Source of the DNA: Allosphingosinicella indica | Lineage (GTDB): Bacteria; Pseudomonadota; Alphaproteobacteria; Sphingomonadales; Sphingomonadaceae | Reading direction: 5' to 3' | Length of the DNA: 64,000 nt | NCBI RefSeq assembly: GCF_900177405.1 | Contig: NZ_LT840185.1 | Span: 62,001-126,000 of the forward strand | Shown here: positions 16,825 to 24,488 of the stretch, in pieces | Layout of the letters: every line of letters begins with the position of its first letter | How positions within the stretch are numbered: position 1 is the stretch's first letter | Notes under the pieces: model-generated | What the model was told of the DNA's origin: nothing | The model's input: only the letters and a program-made list of their open reading frames with translations | Databases searched by the model: none | Made by a program: the position numbers and the translations under genes

Positions 16825-18201
16825 TCAGGCCAGGATGTGAATCATCAGCCCGACGATGGCGACCGGCGCGACAATGGCGACGGTCAGGTGCCAGATACGG
16901 AAGGCGGACGGGCTGAGATCGGTTTCGACCGGGGTGATGGTCCGCCGGATCGCCCAGCCCGCGAACAGCGCGAGCAGCAGCGCATTCAGCGGCAGCAACA
17001 AGTCCGCGATGCCGAAATCGAGCACGTCGAAGAAGGTCTTGCCCGCGAAGGGCGGCAGGAAGCCGAGCGGATGGACGTCCTTCAGCAGGTTGAACGACAA
17101 GGTGGACGGCAGGCCGACGCCGAAGATGGCGAGCGCGGTGAGATAGGAGAGGCGCGCGCGCGGCAGGCCGGTGCGCTCCATCAGCCAGGCGACCACCGGT
17201 TCGAGCATGCCCACCGCCGTTGTGAACGCCCCCAATGCGATAAGGCTGAAGAACGCGATGCTCACGATCCGTCCGCCCGGCATGCCGCCGAACGCCACCG
17301 GAAGCGTCACGAAAATCAGGTTCGGCCCCTCGGTCGGCTCAAGCCCGTAGAACAGCACCGAAGGGAAGATCGCCAGCCCCGCCATCATTGCGATGAAGAT
17401 CACCGATCCCGACACGATCGCCGCGGACTGGGGCAATGAGACGCCTTTGGGCAGATAGGCACTGTAGGTCATCAGCACGCCGACGCCGATTGCGGTGGAG
17501 AACAGGGCCTGGCCGAGCGCGGTAAGCACACCGGCGCCCGTCAGCGCGCTGAAATCCGGATAGAAGAGGAAGGTGAGCGACGGGCCGAGGCCGACGGTGA
17601 CGGCATTGTAGAGGACCAGCCCGATCAGCACGACGAACAGCGCGACCATCTTGATCTTAGAGACGAACTCGATGCCGCGCCGCACGCCCAGCGCCACGAC
17701 GATGGCCACCCCGGCGATGAAGGCGAACTGGAAGGCCGCCTGCCGCCAGGGCGATCCGATCAGTTCCTCGAACACGCCGCGCGATCCGGTTGCGTCGATG
17801 CCCGCGAAGCCGCGCACGATCGCCAGCCGGGCATAATCCACGCCCCACCCCGCGACGACGCTGTAATAGCTGAGGCCGAAGAAGGGGATGGCGATGCTCA
17901 GCCAGCCGATCGCCCGCCAGCCGCTCCAGGCACCTTCGGCACGGATCAGCCGGTTCATGCTGCCGATCACGCTGCCGTGGCCACGCCGGCCCATCGCCAT
18001 TTCGCCAATCATGATCGGCACGCAGATGACCAGCACGAACAGAATGTAGAGGAGCACGAACGCGCCGCCGCCGTTGGCGCCCGCGACATAGGGGAAGCGC
18101 CAGAGGCTGCCGAGGCCGATCGCCGCCGCCGCGGTCGCGAAAAGGAAAGCGAGCTTCGACGTCCAGACTTCGCCGGCCACCTTGTCGGACGCTTTGTTCA
18201 T
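16825..18201 (-). CDS. sodium-dependent neurotransmitter:sodium symporter (NSS/SNF) family transporter
   Basis: A 458-residue inner-membrane symporter with about 11-12 helices, of the LeuT fold. The diagnostic helix-1 motif AAAAIGLGSLWRFPYVAGAN followed by GGGAF (residues 22-46) forms the Na+ and substrate site. Members move amino acids or amines with sodium. It is transcribed away from the MarR gene across a 66-bp divergent region containing a perfect inverted repeat. With the PLP enzyme downstream it likely forms a two-gene operon for import and conversion of an amino acid or amine. Confidence 0.92.
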   Translation of the reverse strand: MNKASDKVAGEVWTSKLAFLFATAAAAIGLGSLWRFPYVAGANGGGAFVLLYILFVLVICVPIMIGEMAMGRRGHGSVIGSMNRLIRAEGAWSGWRAIGWLSIAIPFFGLSYYSVVAGWGVDYARLAIVRGFAGIDATGSRGVFEELIGSPWRQAAFQFAFIAGVAIVVALGVRRGIEFVSKIKMVALFVVLIGLVLYNAVTVGLGPSLTFLFYPDFSALTGAGVLTALGQALFSTAIGVGVLMTYSAYLPKGVSLPQSAAIVSGSVIFIAMMAGLAIFPSVLFYGLEPTEGPNLIFVTLPVAFGGMPGGRIVSIAFFSLIALGAFTTAVGMLEPVVAWLMERTGLPRARLSYLTALAIFGVGLPSTLSFNLLKDVHPLGFLPPFAGKTFFDVLDFGIADLLLPLNALLLALFAGWAIRRTITPVETDLSPSAFRIWHLTVAIVAPVAIVGLMIHILA

Positions 18202-18231
18202 GCCACCCCCTCACTCGCAAGCCGCAATTTG

Positions 18232-18265
18232 TCTATATGCAAATATATATCCCTTTGCATATAGA
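18232..18265. promoter_or_regulatory. 12-bp perfect inverted-repeat operator in the symporter/marR divergent promoter
   Basis: TCTATATGCAAA (18232-18243), a 10-nt spacer TATATATCCC, then TTTGCATATAGA (18254-18265). The arms are perfectly complementary and lie midway between the two divergent start codons (18201 and 18307) in an AT-rich island. MarR proteins typically bind such palindromes in divergent promoters, so this is the probable site for the adjacent regulator. Confidence 0.78.
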
Positions 18266-18306
18266 TTTTGCGTCTTCCCTCAATAGCGTGCAATAGGAAC
18301 GAGCAC

Positions 18307-18813
18307 ATGACCGTGGGGGATGCGTTGGCCGGACCGACGAAAAGGGCGACGACTGCCGCCGAGGGCGCGTTCAAAAAGGGCGACCGGTGGATGGACGACT
18401 ACCTCCCCTATCAGCTCTATCGCGTCACCAACCGATTGAACGTCCGGTTGCAGGGCCGGCTGAAGGCGATCGGGATCAATCTGTCGCAATGGCGGGTGCT
18501 CAGCGTGCTGCGCTCCTACGGCACGCTCAGCATCAGCGGTATCGTCGATTATACCTTGATGGAACAGCCGACGGTGAGCCGCGTGGTCGTGCAACTGGAG
18601 CAGGACGGCATGGTGACCCGGCGGATTTCCGCCGACGATTCGCGAATGTCGGACATCACCCTGGTCGCAAAAGGCGCGGAGGCATTCGACGCAATCCGCG
18701 AATCCGCCTACCGGCATGAGAAGATGGCGCTGGAGGGGCTGGACGCGGAACTGTTGTCTTCGCTGCGCAAAACGTTGCAGCGCATCGAGCGCAATATCGA
18801 TCTCTATGAATGA
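18307..18813 (+). CDS. MarR family transcriptional regulator
   Basis: A 168-residue winged-helix regulator. After a roughly 25-residue N-terminal tail, YQLYRVTNRLNVRLQGRLKA begins the dimerisation helix. The recognition region includes INLSQWRVLSVLRSYGTLSI and DYTLMEQPTVSRVVVQLEQD, and the wing is VTRRISADDSRMSDITL, a MarR hallmark. ATG 18307 is preserved by AGGAACGAG; an ATG at 18391 is possible but lacks one. It is divergent from the symporter gene, overlaps the VOC gene by 4 nt, and a perfect palindrome lies just upstream. Confidence 0.9.
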   Translation: MTVGDALAGPTKRATTAAEGAFKKGDRWMDDYLPYQLYRVTNRLNVRLQGRLKAIGINLSQWRVLSVLRSYGTLSISGIVDYTLMEQPTVSRVVVQLEQDGMVTRRISADDSRMSDITLVAKGAEAFDAIRESAYRHEKMALEGLDAELLSSLRKTLQRIERNIDLYE

Positions 18814-19247
18814 CCGGCGTTTCGCGCCTAGATGATCCCATGCCCGACTCCCCGAGCCAGACCACGCCGATCCCGCCGGTCGATGGTGTGCTCACCATGT
18901 TCTACTACAACGATCTGCAGGCGGCGGCGGACTGGTATCATCGGGTCCTGGGCTTCGAGAAGATCCTGATCGCCGAAGGCCTCGTGCTGTTCCGCATCCA
19001 TGAGGGCAGCCAGCTCGCGTTGGTCGGGAAGGGATATGGCAGCCAGCAGCCCCTTGCCGGAACCAACAAGGGCGCGATCCTGTCGATTCAGACGCGCGCG
19101 CTGCAACAGTGGCACGAGCGGATCGCGAGCCACGAGGCCGAGGGGATCGGCCACGAGCTGCACCGCGGCGGCAACGGTCGCACCGTAGAGTTCAAGGTGC
19201 GCGATCCGGAAGGCTATACGATCGAATTTTTCGAATGGGTCGAGTGA
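18810..19247 (+). CDS. VOC (glyoxalase/dioxygenase-fold) family protein
   Basis: A 145-residue vicinal-oxygen-chelate protein with one pair of beta-alpha-beta-beta-beta modules: VLTMFYYNDLQAAADWYHRV LGFEK at the N-terminus and VEFKVRDPEGYTIEFFEW at the C-terminus, the latter including the metal-ligand glutamate usually found in DPEGYxIEF. Such proteins act as lyases, dioxygenases or resistance proteins; the substrate is unknown. ATG 18810 overlaps the marR stop (ATGA), so it is coupled to the regulator; ATG 18840 is an alternative start that would better fit the conserved domain. Confidence 0.8.
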   Translation: MTGVSRLDDPMPDSPSQTTPIPPVDGVLTMFYYNDLQAAADWYHRVLGFEKILIAEGLVLFRIHEGSQLALVGKGYGSQQPLAGTNKGAILSIQTRALQQWHERIASHEAEGIGHELHRGGNGRTVEFKVRDPEGYTIEFFEWVE

Positions 19248-19355
19248 GTGTCTCGCTCGCCGCCGCTTCTACATATTCATATCCATTTTCATATTCCCTT
19301 TTATCGGCCATGCGATTAGCCTGCGATCCGCTGTGACGGTAGACGGGGGTGCGAG

Positions 19356-20738
19356 ATGAAGATGCGATGGGTGTGCGCCGCGGCGCTGACCATGGTCCTG
19401 GGTAACGCGGCGAACGCCGAAACGACGCCGGTGCCGGGCACGCCGCCCCACCCCGCCGCATTCGCCGCAACGCCCAGCATCCTCCATGCCGGCAAGCTGC
19501 TGGCGGTGCCGGGCGAGCGGCCGATGGAGCAGGCGACGATCATCGTCGGCGGCGACGGCCGGATCAATTCCGTCCGGCAAGGCTATTTCGATGCGGCCGG
19601 GCTCGGTCTGCCTGCGAACACCGCCGTGATCGACCTCAAGACCAAGTTCGTACTCCCGGGCTTCATGGACATGCACGTCCACCTATCGTCCGGCGGAGCC
19701 GCGCGAAGCCCGATGACGCGGCTGCGGCAAGGCCCGGAATATTATGCCGTCAACGCCTATGCCAACGGCTACCGTACACTGATGGCGGGCTTCACCACCG
19801 TCCGCGACCTCGGATCGCCGGGCGACTCGATGTTCGGCCTACGCGATGCGATCCGCGACGGGATCGTTGCCGGTCCCAAGATCATCGCGGCAGGCGAAGG
19901 GATCAGCCCGACCAACGGCCATGCCGATGCCCACGGCCTGCGCCGCGACCTGATGGAAGCGCAGATCCGCCCGGGCGTCTGCGATGGTGCCGACGATTGC
20001 CGGCGCGCGGTCCGCAACGCGATCAAATATGGCGCCAACGTCATCAAGGTACATGTCACCGGCGGGGTCCTCGATGAATCGGACGCCGGCACCGGGCAGC
20101 AATTCACCCAGGAAGAGCTGGAGGCCATCGTCGAGGCCGGCCACGCCATGGGCCGCAAGGTCACCACCCACGCGCACGGCAAAGCGGGCATCGATGCCGC
20201 AGTGCGCGCCGGCTATGATTCGATCGAACATGCAATGTGGGCGGACGAGGAAAGCCTGAAGCTGATGAAGCAGCGCGGCACCTGGCTCGTCCCGACGGTG
20301 TGGCCGATCACCTGGGTCGGCGACACGCCGGAAAAGGTGCGGCAGGGGCCGTTCAAGGACTTGGCGCCCAATTCGCTGGCGAAGCTCTACCAGCTCGGCG
20401 ACCAGCCGAAGAAGCTGGTGCGGATGGCGATCAGGCTGGGCGTCAACATCGCGCTGGGCACCGACAACGGTATCGCCCCGCACGGCACAAACGGCTACGA
20501 AATGCTGGAATATGTCGAGGCCGGCATGACGCCGATGGAGGCGCTCAAGACCGGCACGGTGAACGCGGCGATGGCCGGCGGCGTGCCGGATCGCGGCAAG
20601 ATCGCGCCGGGGCTCGCCGCCGATATCATCGCGCTCGACGCCGATCCGCTGCAGGACATCCGCGCCGTGCTCGACGTCGATTTCGTGATGCGAGACGGCA
20701 TCGTGTTCAAGCAGGCTGGCAAGGGGGTGAGCGAATGA
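19356..20738 (+). CDS. exported metal-dependent amidohydrolase (imidazolonepropionase/prolidase-like)
   Basis: A 460-residue amidohydrolase-superfamily enzyme with a signal peptide (residues 1-22, ending NAANAET). Metal and catalytic motifs appear in order: MDMHVHLSSG (HxH), VIKVHVTGG (a lysine that is often carboxylated), TTHAHGKAG (His), SIEHAMW (His) and ALGTDNG (Asp). These predict a binuclear hydrolase acting on amide or cyclic amide bonds in the periplasm, similar to proteins that cleave Xaa-Pro or N-acyl amino acids. ATG 19356 follows GGGTGCGAG. The next amidohydrolase gene overlaps its stop. Confidence 0.87.
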   Translation: MKMRWVCAAALTMVLGNAANAETTPVPGTPPHPAAFAATPSILHAGKLLAVPGERPMEQATIIVGGDGRINSVRQGYFDAAGLGLPANTAVIDLKTKFVLPGFMDMHVHLSSGGAARSPMTRLRQGPEYYAVNAYANGYRTLMAGFTTVRDLGSPGDSMFGLRDAIRDGIVAGPKIIAAGEGISPTNGHADAHGLRRDLMEAQIRPGVCDGADDCRRAVRNAIKYGANVIKVHVTGGVLDESDAGTGQQFTQEELEAIVEAGHAMGRKVTTHAHGKAGIDAAVRAGYDSIEHAMWADEESLKLMKQRGTWLVPTVWPITWVGDTPEKVRQGPFKDLAPNSLAKLYQLGDQPKKLVRMAIRLGVNIALGTDNGIAPHGTNGYEMLEYVEAGMTPMEALKTGTVNAAMAGGVPDRGKIAPGLAADIIALDADPLQDIRAVLDVDFVMRDGIVFKQAGKGVSE

Positions 20739-22165
20739 AGCGGCACGCAATAAAGTTCGTCGGAGGCATCGCCGCCAGCGCGATCGCGATCGTTCTCGCC
20801 GCTCCGGCGGCTGCCGAGGACTACATCGTCGACAATGTGACGCTGATCGACGGAACCGGCCAGCCCAATCAGCAAGCGATGTCGATCGGCATCGACAAGG
20901 GGAAGATCACCTTCGTCACGCCCACCGCCGTGGCGCCGAAGGTGTCCGGCCAGCGTATCGACGGGACCGGCAGGTACCTCATCCCTGGGTTGATGGACGT
21001 CCACATCCATCTCCAGGGCGCCCGCGGCGGCGACGGCCGCCGCATGGTAGGCAAGGATCCGAAAAATCCGTCGGCGCCCATCCCCGCGACCGCACAGGCC
21101 GACGCCAAAGCGGCCCGTGTCGCCGGCCTCCAGGCGCTCGCGAGCTATCTCTATTCCGGCGTCACCACGGTCTATGACGCGGGTAACGTGCCCGAGCATA
21201 TATTGGGCCTGCGCGCCGACGAGCGCGCTGGCAAGATCCAGTCGCCGCGCATCTTCGCGACCGGCAATCTCGTCACCTATCCCGGCAGCCACGGCGACAG
21301 CATGGCGATCACCATCGACAATTGGAGCGAGGACAAGCCCAAGCTCCTCAAATATCTGGAAGAGCAGAAGCCCGATATCGTCAAGCTCACGCTCGACGAG
21401 CATGGCTGGGGGACCCGCCCGCTGATCACGCTGCTGCCGCTCGATCTGATGCAGGAGATCATCCTGGAGGTGAACCGCCACGGCATCCGCACTACGGCGC
21501 ACACGTCCAGCGAGCTGCGCGCCACCGAAGCGATCTTCGCCGGCATCGACAGCCTCGCCCATCCCGTCATCCAGGGCCCGATCAGCGAGGAATTCGCCAA
21601 GCTGATGGGCGCCAAGAAGGTTGCCATGGCGACCACGCTGACGATCGGCGAGGGCTATAGCCGCCTCGTCGAGCACCCCGAATATCTCGACCAGCCGCTC
21701 TACCGCGCCGCCTACAACGCGGCCGAGATCGGGGAGATGCGTAGCAAGACGCTGCCGGCGTGGAAGGAGCGCGGCTGGACCTGGTGGATGAAGCTGATGA
21801 CGCCCATCGCGCAGGAAAATATGCGCATGATCGACGCGGCGGGCGGGGTGATCGCCATAGCCACCGATCAGACGCTGGGGCCGGCGGTGCATCGCGAGAT
21901 GGAATTGCTCCAGGCAGCCGGCGTGCCCGCAGCACGGATCGTTACCATCGCCACGCTCAACGGCGCCAAGCACCTCGGCAAGGACGACATCCTCGGATCG
22001 ATCGAGCCCGGCAAGCTCGCCGACATGGTGCTGCTCAGCGCCGATCCGACGGTCGATATCGACAATGCCAAGAAGATCGTCTGGGTGATGAAGGGCGGCC
22101 AGTTGATCGACGAGGAGCGATTGCCGCTCGCCGGTGGCACGCAGAACCGCCGCCGCGACTTCTGA
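20735..22165 (+). CDS. second exported metal-dependent amidohydrolase
   Basis: A 476-residue paralogue of the preceding enzyme. Signal peptide at residues 1-27 (IVLAAPAAAED). Ligand motifs: LMDVHIHLQGA (HxH), DIVKLTLDEHG (Lys), RTTAHTSSE (His), DSLAHPVIQ (His) and AIATDQTLG (Asp). ATGA overlap with the upstream stop shows translational coupling, so the two enzymes probably work together on related substrates or as a heteromer. With the MarR regulator, symporter and PLP enzyme next door, a pathway that hydrolyses an N-substituted amino acid outside the cytoplasm and imports the product is plausible; this is inference. Confidence 0.87.
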   Translation: MKRHAIKFVGGIAASAIAIVLAAPAAAEDYIVDNVTLIDGTGQPNQQAMSIGIDKGKITFVTPTAVAPKVSGQRIDGTGRYLIPGLMDVHIHLQGARGGDGRRMVGKDPKNPSAPIPATAQADAKAARVAGLQALASYLYSGVTTVYDAGNVPEHILGLRADERAGKIQSPRIFATGNLVTYPGSHGDSMAITIDNWSEDKPKLLKYLEEQKPDIVKLTLDEHGWGTRPLITLLPLDLMQEIILEVNRHGIRTTAHTSSELRATEAIFAGIDSLAHPVIQGPISEEFAKLMGAKKVAMATTLTIGEGYSRLVEHPEYLDQPLYRAAYNAAEIGEMRSKTLPAWKERGWTWWMKLMTPIAQENMRMIDAAGGVIAIATDQTLGPAVHREMELLQAAGVPAARIVTIATLNGAKHLGKDDILGSIEPGKLADMVLLSADPTVDIDNAKKIVWVMKGGQLIDEERLPLAGGTQNRRRDF

Positions 22166-22919
22166 ACCGATCTCACAATCGACGCCGCGATGTGAGCCGG
22201 GTGGCCGGCGGCCCCGGGGGACCCACAATGTTCCAGGGCGCCTCGTCGTTGAGGGATCGCGCCTCCCCCGCCGGATTCCCGGTGCTGCCGAAACAAATGG
22301 TGCCCCCGGTCGGACTCGAAACAGCTTTGTATCTCGTTGTTTTTGCTGGTTTTTTTGATCTAAATATGCGCCGTGGCCCCATCGATGGCCCCTTATTTTC
22401 TAGGCAGCTGCGAGCTCATCAAACGAGCGACAGACGGACTCACTCCTCTCCTCACTCGGGCAAACCACTTCGAGCTACGCGGGAGATGTCGCGTGTCGGT
22501 CCGACGTGAAGCCGTTCCCGGCTCGGCGGCTCCACATTTTGGACTGTCGTTGGGTATCAGTCCAATAACGATATCGCGCTTTATAATAAGTGGCCGCAAC
22601 AGAGGGATAATTTGGCAATACTCTCTCTGTCTTTATCTCACCCCGGACAGTGAACTAGTAGAAGCATTGCGCGGGCCATTCACTCTGCTAGAGTGCTGAA
22701 GCGCCCGATGCGGCGTCGAGGCGTGAGAACCTCGCTTGTTTAGCCGAGATTCGGCCGGGTGGCCGCCGTGAATGTCCAGATCGCTTGCGATTAAAGACGG
22801 CGGCGCGCGTCCAAGCGCGTTCTCAACACCCGGCTCTTTGCCGGTTCGCCTCGAGGGAAAGAGGCGATGCAACAAGATTTCTATTTCTCGCGAGTCATGC
22901 CGTGAAGGTCACGGGAGCC
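22166..22919. other. gene-poor junction left of the lasso locus
   Basis: About 750 bases with no convincing gene. It contains a tRNA 3'-end remnant (22298-22320), T-runs just to its right (TTTTTGCTGGTTTTTTT near 22340), scattered AT-rich sequence around 22560-22620, and a weak 5-bp hairpin near 22718-22735. The composition change and the tRNA fragment suggest an old insertion boundary. Confidence 0.5.
22298..22320 (-). other. tRNA 3'-end remnant, possible attachment site of an integrated element
   Basis: The complement reads as a T-loop (TTCGAGT), T-stem strand CCGAC, acceptor strand CGGGGGC, discriminator A and CCA. Homology to a tRNA stops exactly at the T-loop: the opposite T-stem strand (complement of 22321-22325, GCTGT) does not pair. 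Tyrosine recombinases commonly duplicate just this part of a tRNA gene. No integrase gene is visible nearby. Confidence 0.6.
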
Positions 22920-23477
22920 ATGGCGCATGACGACGAGGAGATCGCTTTCTGGCTTGCTCTCGAGGGCGATGACGAGATGGGCGGCGCGGACCATACGCTC
23001 CCGATCGCCAACCTCTACCGGGCCCATGCTGCAAGGATGCTCGCATTCTTCGGACGTCGTGCCTCTCGGCATGAGGCCGGTGATTTGCTGCACGACCTGT
23101 TTGCGCGTCTTGCCGGCCGTCGCCAGTCAAGCGAAGTCGAAAATCCACCCGCCTATATGTCTCGCGCAGCCGCCAATCTGCTTCGCGAACGGGCGCGAGC
23201 GGCAACTGCACGAGCGAGCAAGGCTCATCTTCTGGTCGAAGAGCAGGCGACCACGCACGATTATCACCAGCAGCTCGAGCAGCGCGATCGCCTTCGCCGT
23301 GTCGAGAAGGCGCTGCTCGCGCTGAAACCCCGTTCCCGGCACATCTTTCTCGCCCACCGCGTCCATGGTCTAAGCTATGCCGAGATCGCGGAACGCGCCG
23401 GGGTATCGGAGCGGAGGGTTGAGAAGATCATGGGAAAGGCGATTGCCGATCTCGATCGGTTGATGGAACGGGACTGA
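22920..23477 (+). CDS. ECF RNA polymerase sigma factor, FecI-like
   Basis: A 185-residue extracytoplasmic-function sigma factor. Region 2 at residues about 20-85 (LYRAHAARMLAFFGRRASRH then LLHDLFARLAG). Region 4 at about 120-180 (LRRVEKALLALKPRSRHIFL, HRVHGLSYAEIAERAGVSER, RVEKIMGKAIADL), with the helix-turn-helix in the YAEIAERAGVSERRVEK segment. ATG 22920 follows ACGGGAG. It is followed immediately by a FecR gene and an STN-containing TonB receptor, the classical cell-surface signalling trio, here leading into the lasso isopeptidase gene. Confidence 0.92.
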   Translation: MAHDDEEIAFWLALEGDDEMGGADHTLPIANLYRAHAARMLAFFGRRASRHEAGDLLHDLFARLAGRRQSSEVENPPAYMSRAAANLLRERARAATARASKAHLLVEEQATTHDYHQQLEQRDRLRRVEKALLALKPRSRHIFLAHRVHGLSYAEIAERAGVSERRVEKIMGKAIADLDRLMERD

Positions 23478-23478
23478 A

Positions 23479-24402
23479 TTGAGGATAGGCCGGTTCGGAA
23501 AGCGGGAACGCCTGCGCCGCGAAGCCGGCGCCTGGCTTGCGCGACTTCGAAACAGGCCCAGCCCCCAAGACCGGGCAGCATTCGAGCACTGGTATGCCGC
23601 GCACCCGCTTCACGCCGACGCGTTCGACGCCGTGTCGCGCACGTTCGAATCTGCCGACCGCGCGCCGCGGTCCGCGCCGACAGTCGAAACCGGGCGCCGG
23701 CTTGCACCGCGACTCGCGGTCGCTGCTTCGGCCTTGTTCGCCATATTTGCCGTGATGCTCTTGGCCGGGCGTATCACTGGGGACCGGCAAGCCATTGCCG
23801 CGACCCTCGAGACGGCGGTCGGCGAAATCCGGAGCGCTGCGTTGCCGGATGGTGGCACAATGTCGCTCGACACTGCGACTTCGGTCACCATGCTCGATTC
23901 CGAGCAGAACATTGTCCGGCTCGATGCAGGCCGCATTCGCATCTCATCGGATGAGCATGTCCAAACGGTACGGGCCGCGCAGTTCACGATATCCGGGAGC
24001 GGCCTATTCGACATCATGGCGACCGAGCAAGGCGTGGATGTCCGTCTGCTGCGAGGACGCCTCACCGTGAAATCCCCCACGGGCGCCTTGGGTCTTTCGC
24101 CGCCCCAGGGGGCCTCCGGAAGGGCGGACGGACGGCTCGCCCGCGTGACTGCATCACGGCCCCGCAACTGGCCTTCGGGGCTGATCGAACTCGACGGAAT
24201 GACTTTGGCCGAAGTCGTTGCGGAGGCCAATCGCTACAGCAAAGTCAAGATAAGGCTGAGCGCCGCGTCCGCCGGCGCACGCCGCCTGACCGGCACGGTC
24301 CGAGCCGGCGACACCGACGGTCTCGCTCGCGCCGCTGCCGCCGCGCTCGATCTGACGATCCGGCGGACACCGGACGAGATCGTCCTCCGGGCCAGAGAAT
24401 AA
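23479..24402 (+). CDS. FecR-type anti-sigma factor / signal transducer
   Basis: A 307-residue single-pass inner-membrane protein. Residues 1-70 are the cytoplasmic sigma-binding part with the DUF4880-like signature AFEHWYAAHPLHADAFDAVS. Residues 76-96 are the membrane segment (RLAVAASALFAIFAVMLLAG). Residues about 105-215 are the periplasmic FecR domain (TAVGEIRSAALPDGGTMSLD). The last 60 residues (LIELDGMTLAEVVAEANRYS onward) are an STN-like domain that would contact the receptor. The start is probably TTG 23479, one base after the sigma-factor stop, so the pair is co-translated. Confidence 0.9.
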   Translation: MRIGRFGKRERLRREAGAWLARLRNRPSPQDRAAFEHWYAAHPLHADAFDAVSRTFESADRAPRSAPTVETGRRLAPRLAVAASALFAIFAVMLLAGRITGDRQAIAATLETAVGEIRSAALPDGGTMSLDTATSVTMLDSEQNIVRLDAGRIRISSDEHVQTVRAAQFTISGSGLFDIMATEQGVDVRLLRGRLTVKSPTGALGLSPPQGASGRADGRLARVTASRPRNWPSGLIELDGMTLAEVVAEANRYSKVKIRLSAASAGARRLTGTVRAGDTDGLARAAAAALDLTIRRTPDEIVLRARE

Positions 24403-24488
24403 TTTTCGGCCAAAGGGGGGGGTAAGCATCCCCATCCGCATCAATCCCCACAGACGCGCCTGCCCAAGGGCGCGCAGCGAGGGGGAAG

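Noticed and set aside
15604-17439. A 611-codon open frame on the + strand
   Set aside because: It lies entirely antisense to the PLP enzyme and the sodium symporter, which have clear family motifs. Its composition is the low-complexity Arg/Asp/Gly pattern of a GC-rich shadow frame.
22298-22320. A functional tRNA gene on the - strand
   Set aside because: Only the T-loop to CCA end is present; the anticodon and D arms are missing and the T-stem does not pair.
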